From Pseudophaeomoniella oleicola (lineage: Eukaryota > Ascomycota > Eurotiomycetes > Phaeomoniellales > Phaeomoniellaceae): a DNA stretch of 64,000 bases. The stretch spans positions 124,001-188,000 of the forward strand of contig QWDQ01000050.1 in the NCBI GenBank assembly GCA_003868215.1, written 5' to 3'. The position numbers were made by a program, and so were the translations under genes. The number at the start of each line of letters is the position of its first letter. The stretch's first letter is position 1. Under the pieces are notes generated by a model. It saw nothing but the letters and a program-made list of their open reading frames with translations, had not been told where the DNA came from and searched no databases. This document shows positions 54,540-64,000 of this stretch, in pieces.

Positions 54540-55907
54540 TCATTCCATTCCTTCAAGAGTCTCTGTTCGATCAACAATCATGTCCCTCCTGCCACAAAAC
54601 TCCTTGATCGCCTCCCAATCGGCCCCTTCTTCTTCGCCCCATCTCCACTGCTCTTTGAACCCCCATCCTAACGCTATACGATCGAACATGGCCCGTTCAT
54701 CTTCCCTCAGCCAACGTTCGGTCAGTGGAATATGCCTCCACCGCACCCGTCGGTGATGGTCATTATATGTGGTAAGAGCTACATATCCGAAGGTCCCAGT
54801 CACCACAAAGTACGTCATTATGCCTGTGAAGGCAAGACCACTGGCCAGCGATGGAGTGACAGTATTCTGGTATTCGCTGAATGCCGTTGCGGCTACGTAA
54901 GCGACGAATGGTAGTGTACTGGACGCTAGGATGGGTAATGAAGCCTCTTTGAGAAGCTTGCGACGTAGCCACGCTGGTGCTTTGACCGTGGTATCTATAA
55001 TCGACAAGGCCAACCCCAGGTTTCTCGTGACAATAGCCGATTCCAAGGCGGCATCGGCTAAATGCTTTGGGATTGCGTTCGATGCAGCCTTTGACTTCGG
55101 AGAAGAGTATTGGACAGGAGAAGTCCCGGCTTTTGGGGTTGGCTTGTTGGCGTAAAGGCTGAAGATTTCAGGAAGCGTTTCCGGGTTCCCAAGGAGACAT
55201 GCTATGCGTACATACATCTCAAGCACAGCAGGCGAAATAAAAGTATACGGTGCAATTAGCAGAGAATGGACTGCATCCATGATGTTGCGCGACGCCTGTT
55301 GTCGTTTCTCGATGGTGTGTTTTTTGTCAGAGGGTACAGATAGTTTCGCAATGCCATTGTTGGATTCTTCTTGTAAGTTCAGCAGTGATGATGTCGCTGA
55401 TGACTGAGAAGCCAAATTTCTGTCAGAGTCTGGTATAGAAATGTCGGTTTTGCCAAACACTATGATCTCAGAAACAGCATAACCCTGCTGCAGCACTTCC
55501 AAAATGTCTGTCTCATCCGGAACTACCTCAGACTGTATAAGTTCTTGACATCTGGTAGCCACGCCTTGGGTGGCGCTGATCAAATTTACGGACTGGGTTG
55601 CCGCTGAGTCTGGGCCTGCTGGATTTCTATCATGCGTAGTTCGACGCAGTACGACTTTGCTGGACGATTTCTTCTGAGTACGATTTGTATCTGACGTGAG
55701 AGACCTGGTTTGGGCTCTGGGATTGATCTGGTGTGATTGTCTGCTTGCTAGCTGTGGGAATTGACCGAGGTTTCGTTGTGTCAGTGGACGGACTGCTTTG
55801 AACGGGCTGCCATCCTTTAGCAAATGCACCCGCGCATTGCCTCTCAAGAGACAATGTTGGCAGACAAATGTCTCCTTCAGCAAGAGCCCTGCACGTGACA
55901 TTCGCAT
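54540..55907 (-). CDS. Conserved fungal mitochondrial membrane protein of unknown function
   Basis: A single exon, 455 residues, ATG at 55907 with a second Met at position 3. The N-terminus (SRAGLLLKETFVCQHCLLRG) looks like a mitochondrial presequence with a CxxC. Residues 50 to 200 are poorly ordered. From about 215 there are helices (NIMDAVHSLLIAPYTFISPAVLEMYVRIACLLGNPE) like those of a short helical-repeat protein. Two membrane segments follow (about SLPILASSTLPFVAYVAATAF and SGLAFTGIMTYFVVTGTFGYVALTTY). The end is the most characteristic part: HHRRVRWRHIPLTERWLREDERAMFDRIALGWGFKEQWRWGEEEG. I recall this arrangement as a conserved Pezizomycotina family of unknown role in the inner membrane. 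It diverges from APQ12 across 292 bases. Confidence 0.85.
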   Translation of the reverse strand: MRMSRAGLLLKETFVCQHCLLRGNARVHLLKDGSPFKAVRPLTQRNLGQFPQLASRQSHQINPRAQTRSLTSDTNRTQKKSSSKVVLRRTTHDRNPAGPDSAATQSVNLISATQGVATRCQELIQSEVVPDETDILEVLQQGYAVSEIIVFGKTDISIPDSDRNLASQSSATSSLLNLQEESNNGIAKLSVPSDKKHTIEKRQQASRNIMDAVHSLLIAPYTFISPAVLEMYVRIACLLGNPETLPEIFSLYANKPTPKAGTSPVQYSSPKSKAASNAIPKHLADAALESAIVTRNLGLALSIIDTTVKAPAWLRRKLLKEASLPILASSTLPFVAYVAATAFSEYQNTVTPSLASGLAFTGIMTYFVVTGTFGYVALTTYNDHHRRVRWRHIPLTERWLREDERAMFDRIALGWGFKEQWRWGEEEGADWEAIKEFCGRRDMIVDRTETLEGME

Positions 55908-56199
55908 TGTGTTATCTCGTATACAGGACCTTTGTTTTCACATTGTCAGGCACAGAGGACGTCGACAGCGTGACCTGTTAGATCTACAAACTTTCTTGAA
56001 CCCCCAGCGGGACGATCCAGGATTGGCCCCACCTGGCAATCGTACATTAACTTATTGACAGTCGACAATCTGTGATGGATCTTATATCACTTGCCTTGGA
56101 TACATAATTGATGAACATCTTTTAAATACCCGGCGCTTGTATAGTCCTACACCTGCATGAAATATTCTTGAAGAAAAGCACGTTGTCACTTCAGGCATC

Positions 56200-56768
56200 A
56201 TGGATCTCGTACAGAGTAAGTTACATGTTGATTGTTGTTCCGTTATGAGAATCTCCATTCCACCGCAGGCGGACCTCATCCTATGCAACTCAAGCTAACT
56301 CAGCAATGGCTATTAGACATAGTAATGTCCTTCCTCCAGTCAAATCCCTCTCATACCGCAAATTCCGTTCAGTCGCAACTGAAAGAGATACATGATCAGT
56401 ATCTCTTCCCATACATTTTCGGCCCTCTGGACAAGCTTCTCTCCAACGGAGTAAACAAAGCGGACCTCGTGTCCCTTCTCATCATGATCATTGTCTTTTG
56501 GGTGTCCTTGAGAGTTTTGAACTATGCTCGCCGCATCATCATGTGGTGGGTGACAACAGCCTTCAGACTGGGCTTTTGGGTCCTGATACTTGGCGGAGCC
56601 TGGTATGTTTACAATGTCGGGCTCGAGAAAGCATTGCAAGATTGCGGCTGGATTTGGGGACTTCTTGAAGGTTTTCTGGTCGACCAGGGCACCTCATCAA
56701 AACAGAAGAAGGATTATGGATGGCAGAGACAACAAGTTCCCAAGCGCGGCAAGAGTGGACATCGCTGA
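56200..56768 (+). CDS. APQ12: Nuclear envelope/ER membrane protein Apq12
   Basis: Two exons, 56200-56215 and 56269-56768; the intron is 53 nt (GTAAGT...CCGCAG). The first exon is only 16 nt and codes MDLVQ plus one base. The 171-residue product has two hydrophobic segments (LVSLLIMIIVFWVSLRVLNY and TTAFRLGFWVLILGGAWYVYNVGLE) separated by a short basic amphipathic stretch (ARRIIMWWV), the usual Apq12 plan, with a basic C-terminus. In yeast the protein sits in the nuclear envelope and affects membrane fluidity, pore assembly and mRNA export. It converges with GPN3; the stop codons are 174 bases apart. Confidence 0.9.
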
Positions 56769-56942
56769 AGCTTCGGCAAGACTACGATGAGTCTTATACA
56801 AGCGCTCTTTTTGCTTTGCGATTGAACCCTGCCCAGATGTATCATCGATATGTGACGTGGATTGATACACGTTACTGGCAAGCGACGCCCTCAGGAGAGC
56901 TGGTTATCACGAGCTTGGGTTTCGTGAATTGCGCATATTGTG

Positions 56943-57926
56943 TCAATCATCGTCGAATGCTCCCGCGGACTGTTCAAATTCGCTTGGTTCTCTTGGTTCT
57001 TGAGCCTCGTGGTATTGGATAGCATCGTCAATGTAGCTCAAGATGGCTCCAACGCTGTCTTCGTCTTGAGCATCAAGTTGGAGGAATTGAACCATGCTGA
57101 AGTCATCAATGAGACGCGCAACAGCTCGGTTGAGTTGCTGAAATGACCCGCCACTCAGAATTGCATCCTTCTTCTGGGGGTCACCAACGCCTGCAAGGGG
57201 TACAGTTTCTTCCTCTTCCATCAATTGCGCATCTGGATCGATAAATCGCTGGAGTTCCTTCTTGCTCACCATCTCCTTCACTAGGTCAAGTTTGGAGAGG
57301 ATGTTCACATGGGGAAGCTCAAGGTTGATCATCGCACTCATTGCAGAAAGCGTACCGGCGAAGAATTTGGCGCGATCTATCACGAAAGTGGCCTCCAGCA
57401 GATAGGTAGCGCAAAGACTGATGTTCAAGGGACCCATACGTGATAGATGATGTACCAGCTGCGGTAACAGCGGTATATGCGTGTACAATTCTATCTGTCC
57501 TGGCAGATCGAAGATGATCAGATACTCCTCTGTGAGGGGATCTAGAGCAGCGGAGAGGAAGTCCAGGTTTTGTAACAGAAATCTGCTCGCAATCAGTATA
57601 TCACCGCTTCAGTCTTGTCCATTATTTCCGTACTCGAAACAGTAAATCAATCCTCCATTGGGTCCTAGATTCATTTCCTCCATGACATCCTCGAGTGTGA
57701 TGAGATCTTTGATGTCTAGGTCCGGCTCATAGGCGAAATCATCGGCGGCGGGGTCTAGGTTCACGTAGAAACACGAGCGCTTCGTGCTTTGCAGATGTTG
57801 TATCAACGCAGAACAAAAGGTGGTCTGCCTCATCCGTAAGCGGGCTGCATACATTACAATCGAGCAGGATTGGCCTACCTTGCCAGCGCCAGCTGGGCCC
57901 ATGACCAGAACGCCATATTTCGACAT
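56943..57926 (-). CDS. GPN3: GPN-loop GTPase 3
   Basis: Three exons on the minus strand, 57926-57879, 57824-57634 and 57582-56943, encode 292 residues. Introns run GTAGGC...GGCAG and GTACGG...GAGCAG. The P-loop GPAGAGKTT (10-18) is split by intron 1. The family's insertion GPN (70-72 in [13 protein letters not shown]) is intact. The G3 region reads [11 protein letters not shown] and the base-recognition region LSKLDLV. The C-terminus is acidic ([12 protein letters not shown]). Gpn3 works with Gpn1/Npa3 in assembly and nuclear import of RNA polymerase II. Length and motifs match the family throughout. Confidence 0.97.
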
Positions 57927-59494
57927 GATGACCTATGACAGTCGGAGGCGTCAATATGCCACCGCGGTTTCAGCGTGCGACACTGTCAGGCTCAGCCGAA
58001 TATCATTACGAGACTGCAATACACTGTGGCAGGTCGGGAACTCGCATACGTGGTGCTCAATTTCAACAAATCGTTCGGCCGTGGCACCACTTGATCATCA
58101 CCAAATGATACGGGATAATTTCTTTGCTTGTAGATCGGATGAGAAGAAATTCTGCCTACTGATTCCCACATTTGATATACGTAGGTTTTGACCGCCTTGA
58201 CATACGTTAGTTCGGGATTAGGTTAGCCATCGCCGGTAACTGCTCTTGAAATAAGCGACAAGTCATCGGAGTTTCCATTCACACTACACGGCGATTTCAT
58301 TTCAATTGCACTTTCCTTTCGGCGACAGCATCACACTTTTTCTTTTAATTGGAATTCCCAATCATGTTTCTCTATCTCTAAAAGGGGCTACAGAGGACAG
58401 AATAGGAGTAGACACTACGAGCATCAGCGAGGCTATTAGAGTAGTAAATGATTATTTGAGTTGGCCAAACAATACCTACCTACCTTAACTTACCTACTCT
58501 ACCGAGTCTACCTAAGCAGGTGGTGCCCACTGATGGACTTATTTCTCGGGGGATCGGATCATTATCGTACGTGATGTGCTGATTGGTAGCTTGTTCTGCC
58601 ATGCCCAGTGGCCGCGTGGGGGCCTGCAACGCTATCAACCGAAGAAAAGTCAAAAAGAAAATTTCAGATGATTGCGCCATTGACCTGGAGAAATGGAAAA
58701 GGCAGAAGTGGTCGATAAAATAGAGCCACTGTTGACTGCAATGGCACTGAATCTGATCAATTGTCTGGCCATAGTCATAGACACCTCGTTGGGCCCTGGA
58801 GATACAGTAATATAATACGTTATACGGGAGGTATACCATATGACGGATGTAATCTAGGTGGTTTCTATCATAGTCCATCGTATCTAGTCGCTATCATCCT
58901 GGGATCTCATTGGAGATATGCTCCGTTTCTCACTCTAAGTCCCTCGAGCGGGGAGAAAAGTTAGGAAGGATTACACTGCAGTTCCAACTACCGCATTTTA
59001 GCCATACGGTACTAGCAGAAACCATACGAGACTGTCCTGTAGTAGTCGTAGTCCTCTCCCAGGAAAAGCGTAAGTCAATTAGGTAGTCGCCGGGTGGGCT
59101 GTTCTTTATGGATGGTTGGTAAAGAGGAACAACCGATACAATTGAAAATTAGTAGCTTACCGGTTGCTCTTAAAAAGCGCAAAATCCCAATTCTGCCCTG
59201 AACTTGACCCCAAAGTTAAAAGGACCCTCCTCATTTTCTTTTTTTTCTCCAAGATCATCGTATATTGCTGCCCTCACGCTTCTTTTTCCCTTTGCGCCCA
59301 GACAAGAAGATTGCTTTTCTACCTTTGTGAGATCTCGCTCGGGGTTTGTCTGGCTTCGTCGTCTTCCCAAGAAAGTTATACACTGGTCAAAGCATCCTAT
59401 ACCGTTCCTTAGCTTTTCATCGTTTCCTCCCCAGCATCTGTGACCGCTTTAACCAATACCCCTCTTCACCCTCTATACTACATTCAAAGCAACC
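57927..59494. promoter_or_regulatory. Shared upstream region of GPN3 and SAM synthetase
   Basis: 1.57 kb between divergent genes. The 250 bases before the SAM synthetase ATG are rich in C/T (for example 59220-59300), typical of highly expressed fungal genes. TACCTACCTACC near 58475-58485 resembles half of the TAGGTACCTA element. No additional gene is supported. Confidence 0.45.
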
Positions 59495-60721
59495 ATGGGC
59501 AGCCTTACCGGTCAAAAGCCGGGCACTTTCCTCTTCACGTCCGAGTCGGTCGGTGAGGGTCACCCCGACAAAATTGCGTACGTCCATGGGTCACCATGAT
59601 CCCCTTGTCGCAATGTCACTAACAATGACAACAGCGATCAGGTTTCGGATGCCATTCTCGATGCCTGCTTGAAGGAGGACCCTCTCTCGAAGGTTGCTTG
59701 CGAGACTGCCACCAAGACTGGTATGATTATGGTCTTCGGCGAGATCACTACCAAGGCCCGCCTCGACTACCAAAAGGTCATCCGAAATGCGATCAAAGAC
59801 ATCGGGTACGATGACTCCAGCAAAGGCTTTGATTACAAAACCTGCAACGTCTTAGTGGCGATCGAAGAACAATCACCAGATATTGCTCAAGGTCTCCACT
59901 ACGACGAGGCCCTCGAGAAGCTTGGGGCTGGTGATCAGGGTATAATGTTTGGTTATGCAACCGACGAGACTCCCGAATACCTTCCAATGACCATCCAACT
60001 TGCTCACAAGCTCAACGCCGCCATGACGGAGGCCCGCAACAACGGCGCCCTCCCATGGTTGAGACCTGATACCAAGACGCAAGTTACCATCGAGTATGCT
60101 CACGATGGTGGTGCCGTTGTCCCACTCAGAGTCGACACCGTCGTCGTCTCAGCCCAACACGCCGAGACCATCTCCACCGAAGAGCTCCGCAAGGAAATCA
60201 AAGAGAAGATCATCAAGAAGGTCATCCCAGCCAAGCTACTGGATGAGAAGACAGTCTACCACATCCAACCTTCCGGTCTGTTCATCATTGGGGGTCCACA
60301 GGGTGATGCTGGTCTTACTGGTCGTAAGATCATCGTAGACACATACGGTGGCTGGGGTGCGCACGGTGGTGGTGCTTTCTCCGGCAAGGACTACTCGAAG
60401 GTCGATCGATCTGCCGCTTACCTTGCTCGATGGATCGCCAAGTCACTGGTACATTCCAAGCTGGCCCGACGTGCGCTTGTTCAGCTCTCATATGCCATTG
60501 GTGTTGCTGAGCCACTCTCGCTTTTCGTTGAGTCCTACGGTACCTCAGACAAGAGTTCGGATGAGCTCGTCGAGATTATCCGGGCCAACTTCGACTTGAG
60601 ACCTGGTGTCATTGTTAAGGAGCTTAATCTTACCAACCCAATCTACTGCAGGACTGCTAAGAATGGTCACTTTTCCGACCAGACCTTCACCTGGGAACAG
60701 CCTAAGACTTTGAAGTACTAG
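59495..60721 (+). CDS. SAM2: S-adenosylmethionine synthetase
   Basis: Two exons, 59495-59577 and 59635-60721, give 389 residues, the usual length. The 57-nt intron (GTACGT...AACAG) splits the codon after GHPDKI. Motifs: [22 protein letters not shown] with the catalytic His, [37 protein letters not shown] (glycine-rich ATP-site loop) and [19 protein letters not shown]. The enzyme makes S-adenosylmethionine from methionine and ATP in the cytosol, as a tetramer or dimer with Mg and K ions. Third positions are rich in C, as expected for strong expression. Identity is certain; the symbol follows yeast usage because this fungus may have a single gene. Confidence 0.99.
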
Positions 60722-61723
60722 ACTGGTGTTGTGATGAGGCGGTCTTGGAGGATTCGGCAATTCGACTCCTACCCAAATGCCGGGTTAGGAGTCTGCTTTG
60801 TTTTCAACAACTCAGAGCGTTGCCGTGCTTTCAAACAGGTCGGCCTGTATACAGGACCAGGTACATTTGGTTAAGAGAGCGACGCACTTTGCTTTCCACG
60901 AGCAATCTATGTCTCGGTTCTACGTTTAATGTCTGAGTTACGGCGCGCGGGAAGACCATTGTATTCAACATTACGATACCAACGTTGTCTTTCTGGCTGG
61001 CGCAAATAGACACATCTGGGCGTTGTCTCTTGGGATTACAATTTCTTAATTGAAGGATCAAAAGTGTTGGCAGCTGTCTACAATCATTTTCCGTCAAGCC
61101 TGCAGCCATCGAAACAGCTGGAATTCACATCTAGATTATCTAGTCATGGCTGTCTATACAGTTCCACAGCATGAAGGGCAATCATGCTCTCAGAATAGAT
61201 CATTTTGGTCGAACTATTTGCTGCTCTCGCTAATAAGCCTAGAGGCGGATAGCTGATTGCACTGCTCCTTAAGAGGGGTAGAACCGAATATGAATACTTG
61301 ACTGGGGCAGCTATGATACCAGAACGAAGATATCTCTCCATCGAGACCATCTACATGTATGGATAATCGGTATTCTAGGCTATCGTCTGCTAAATGGTGA
61401 CGAAGCCCCGCAAGTACCTAGTCTAGGTAGTTCACTATGTGTGATTGATTAGTTAATTGATTGCGGCGGACCTGATGTGGAGAATATCAAAGAACTCCAA
61501 GAAGTTTCCGCCGCTGCTAAGAATAAGTGGTGTATGATCAATGCGACGGCCAACACAACAACAGTAAAACCTCTCGACACTTTTGTACTCTGGGCTCTTC
61601 ATCTCGCAGCGTATTGAGGGATACCCCTCGTGTACCATTCGGGTTGGCTGCAGCACCACGTCGTTCGACAATATTGTTTGACTACTTTGTTTGACGGCGC
61701 AACAGAACTGTTCGACCTGCGAC
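60722..61723. other. Spacer between SAM synthetase and PRP46
   Basis: About 1 kb with the SAM synthetase 3' UTR and the PRP46 promoter. No gene or notable repeat. Confidence 0.4.
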
Positions 61724-63073
61724 ATGGAGGTCTTACATCTGGGCCATGATCCTGTGAAGGCGGCAGAATCATCGTTGAAGCGTACACGAGAACTCTTTGG
61801 CCCAGACTTGGGGCAGGTGTCGCCGGAAGCATTAGGCATCAGCTCATCCTATCGTTTACGAACAGAATATGCCGATGTACAAGAACTACCGAAGGTACTT
61901 GCCGAGAAACAAGCAGCAGCATCAAAATCACGAATAAAGAGGACCAAAACGCAAGGGATGGCAAACGGTACGTCGGGGGGCGCATCTTCAGCGCTGGTCA
62001 AATCGACGCAGCCTACCTCGACAGACTCTGCTCAACCTACCTTTTCCACAAACACGTCTCTGGTACGACGTCCGAATACGATACAACCCAAACCAGAATG
62101 GCATCCACCCTGGAAGCTTATGCGCGTCATCTCTGGGCATCTCGGTTGGGTTCGTGCTCTTGCCGTTGAGCCCACCAACGAATGGTTTGCATCCGGCGCG
62201 GGTGATCGCACCATCAAGATATGGGATCTGGCCACCGGCTCTTTAAAGCTCACCCTGACAGGCCACATTAGCACAGTTCGGGGACTCGCTGTTTCCCCAC
62301 GGCACCCCTATCTCTTCTCTTGCGGTGAAGACAAGATGGTCAAATGCTGGGATTTAGAAACCAACAAAGTCATTCGCCATTATCATGGACATCTTTCCGG
62401 CGTCTATACGCTCTCACTTCATCCCACTCTTGATGTTCTCGTGACTGGTGGCCGTGATGGTGTGGCTCGTGTCTGGGATATGCGCACACGCTCCAACATA
62501 CATGTTCTTTCTGGGCACCGTGGCACGGTTACGGACGTGAAATGCCAAGAAGCAGACCCTCAGGTGATCTCTGCCTCACTCGACTCTACAGTCCGATTAT
62601 GGGATCTCGCAGCTGGCAAGACGATGGGGACATTAACTCATCACAAGAAAGGTGTACGATCACTGACAGTGCACCCCAAAGAATTTACATTTGCGTCAGC
62701 ATCAGCCGGTGCTATCAAGCAATGGAAGTGCCCCGAAGGTGCATTCATGCAGAATTTCTCTGGCGAGAATGGCATAGTAAATACTCTTTCTGTCAACGAG
62801 GATGACGTCCTCTTTTCCGGCGCAGACAACGGTAGTATGTCATTCTGGGACTGGAAAACAGGACACAGGTTCCAGAGCCTTGAAACAACTGCTCATCCAG
62901 GAAGTTTGGAAGCTGAAAGAGGTATCATGAGTAGCACTTTTGATCGAACCGGACTGCGACTGATCGTGGGAGAGGCCGACAAAACCATCAAAGTGTGGAA
63001 ACAGGATGAGAATGCGAACGAGGAAAATTTCCCACTAGATTGGAAGCCAACTATGGGTAGGACGAAATTCTAG
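61724..63073 (+). CDS. PRP46: WD40 splicing factor Prp46 (PRL1/PLRG1/Cwf1)
   Basis: A single exon, 449 residues, from ATG at 61724 ([10 protein letters not shown]); the frame is open 11 codons further upstream but without an ATG. The N-terminal family lines are [12 protein letters not shown] and [26 protein letters not shown] low-complexity linker leads to [25 protein letters not shown], which opens a seven-bladed WD40 propeller; repeats end in IKIWDL, VKCWDL, ARVWDM, VRLWDL, IKQWKC, MSFWDW and IKVWKQ. The protein is part of the Prp19-associated (NineTeen) complex that activates the spliceosome. No irregularity is seen. Confidence 0.97.
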   Translation: MEVLHLGHDPVKAAESSLKRTRELFGPDLGQVSPEALGISSSYRLRTEYADVQELPKVLAEKQAAASKSRIKRTKTQGMANGTSGGASSALVKSTQPTSTDSAQPTFSTNTSLVRRPNTIQPKPEWHPPWKLMRVISGHLGWVRALAVEPTNEWFASGAGDRTIKIWDLATGSLKLTLTGHISTVRGLAVSPRHPYLFSCGEDKMVKCWDLETNKVIRHYHGHLSGVYTLSLHPTLDVLVTGGRDGVARVWDMRTRSNIHVLSGHRGTVTDVKCQEADPQVISASLDSTVRLWDLAAGKTMGTLTHHKKGVRSLTVHPKEFTFASASAGAIKQWKCPEGAFMQNFSGENGIVNTLSVNEDDVLFSGADNGSMSFWDWKTGHRFQSLETTAHPGSLEAERGIMSSTFDRTGLRLIVGEADKTIKVWKQDENANEENFPLDWKPTMGRTKF

Positions 63074-63200
63074 ATGAACGGGAAAGTTCTACGGCCTGAT
63101 CACGATATGATTTATCCAGGGAGAGGATTTGCCGTCTGGCATGCTGCGTTCATATAAATTGGCCTCCGCCCAACATCCATCGGGGTGAGTCAGCAAAACG
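63074..63200. other. Short 3' spacer after PRP46
   Basis: The stop codons of PRP46 and of the minus-strand gene at the right edge face each other across this spacer. Confidence 0.35.
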
Positions 63201-64000
63201 CTAGATTCCTTCAACAATGCCGCGAACATTGTGAGACCGTTCTGCATCTAGCCCGGGTTTACATATTGGCCATGTTAGATGGTGAAGCCTTTTGTCACCA
63301 AGGGAGTTGAAGTGAACGTCCTCTCCGTCGAAAACTGGAAAGCCGGGAAGCCGCGTTAGCATGGGCCTTCGGCTTTGAGCACCTGGACACCCTATGCACC
63401 TACCTTTGATATCTTTCATCAAGGTAACCTGACCGTCTTGTGCTTTCGCCGGAAATACATATGTATAGAATGCTTGGGATGGACCGTGGCAGAGGAGTTG
63501 ACAATTGTATCTCTTTTCAGGGAGTTCACATGCACTCCCATTTAGCTCAAGTTGGATAAAAGCGGTGCCTCTTGAGATTCTTCGTTCGACAAAGGTGGTT
63601 CAAAAGGCCTACGAGCTCGGCATCTATAACAGCACAGACCCACGCCAGTGGCTGCACTGCTTGCATACATTATGGTATTGGAGTCAAGATAGCAAGGTTG
63701 TGACATCCGAAGGTGGAAGAAGGCGATAATGTCGTGGCATACAGCGCTTTTCTGTACAGAGTCATATTCAGTAAAGAAATACAGGCGGGAAACTTGATCA
63801 TCAGTTGTGTCCACCTGCAGACGTAGATCACGCACAGCGAGAATCAAGTCAGAAATAAGCCTCTCAATCAGGATTCTAGACTCAAAGACAGAACAGCTCT
63901 GCTGTAATGCACGTTCACTTCGTTCTCTACTGATGTTCCTTATCCTTTCCAGAATGTACTGTACTACGATATATTCATATAGATCGACTCCATTTCTATC
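63201..64000 (-). CDS. Unidentified gene, C-terminal part, runs off the window
   Basis: On the minus strand a frame is open from the edge through YEYIVVQYILERIRNISRER and SRLYFFTEYDS to about SQPCYLDSNTI; a second frame then carries AFIQLELNGSACELPEKRYN, CQLLCHGPSQAFYTYVF and a TAG at 63201-63203. They join in phase with the donor GTATGC (exon end 63669) and an acceptor at 63580 (CGAAG) or 63571 (CTCAAG). A further intron, GTAGGT...TTCCAG, may remove about 70 bases around 63350-63420, leaving the frame unchanged. Composition is protein-like: one half is helical, and the other looks like beta strands with three or more Cys. I do not recognise the family. The start lies beyond base 64000. Confidence 0.42.

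Noticed and set aside
1-64000. Transposons, virus-like elements, tRNA or rRNA genes, CRISPR arrays
   Set aside because: I looked for reverse-transcriptase and transposase motifs, terminal repeats, tRNA T-loop patterns in spacers and regularly spaced repeats, and saw none that hold up.

Overview
The window is nuclear DNA from a filamentous ascomycete (Pezizomycotina). The signs are short spliceosomal introns (mostly about 50 to 100 nt, GT...AG), monocistronic genes on both strands, Zn2Cys6 regulators, an AA9 cellulose monooxygenase, a fungal NCS1 permease and an AMPK-type glycogen-binding-like protein of the kind seen in leotiomycete-type fungi. I cannot name the species. I see no transposon, virus-like element, tRNA, rRNA or CRISPR array.

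Layout. 1-7.4 kb: the tail of a GH17 cell-wall glucanase, a doubtful Pro/Ser-rich frame, an NCS1 nucleobase or allantoin permease, an orphan protein with a SUMO-interaction-like motif, and a vWA protein with a complete MIDAS. 8.5-16.7 kb: a secreted propeller-like protein with an acidic Cys tail, ribosomal protein uS8 (RPS22), a cytosolic LysM protein with a Cys-rich finger, and a glycogen-binding-like protein. 19.7-26.3 kb: the helicase DRS1, the GPI-anchor deacetylase GPI12, and a PPxY-bearing arrestin like Ldb19/Art1. 30.5-33.3 kb: two mitochondrial genes tail to tail, mS23 and the Holliday junction resolvase CCE1. 33.9-40.9 kb: two divergent Zn2Cys6 regulators and a small PSI-like membrane protein. 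41.3-51.4 kb: BUD6/AIP3 and the ataxin-2 homologue PBP1. 52.4-63 kb: an AA9 LPMO, a mitochondrial membrane protein, APQ12, GPN3, S-adenosylmethionine synthetase and the splicing factor PRP46. An unidentified gene runs off the right edge.

Most genes are housekeeping: ribosome (RPS22, DRS1, mS23), splicing (PRP46), Pol II import (GPN3), GPI anchors, polarity (BUD6) and SAM supply. The accessory content is secreted carbohydrate-active proteins, the permease and the regulators. Long gene-free spacers lie at 16.7-19.7, 26.3-30.5 and 44.5-47.8 kb, and two short perfect palindromes recur in such spacers. The most notable signals are: (1) two unrelated secreted proteins ending in the same kind of Ala/Ser linker plus an acidic, single-Cys tail; (2) three copies of the palindrome TACTACGTAGTA; (3) a (CAA)9 leader right before the RPS22 start, plus an unusually long RPS22 intron; (4) a Met-rich low-complexity tail in PBP1 with an optional last intron.
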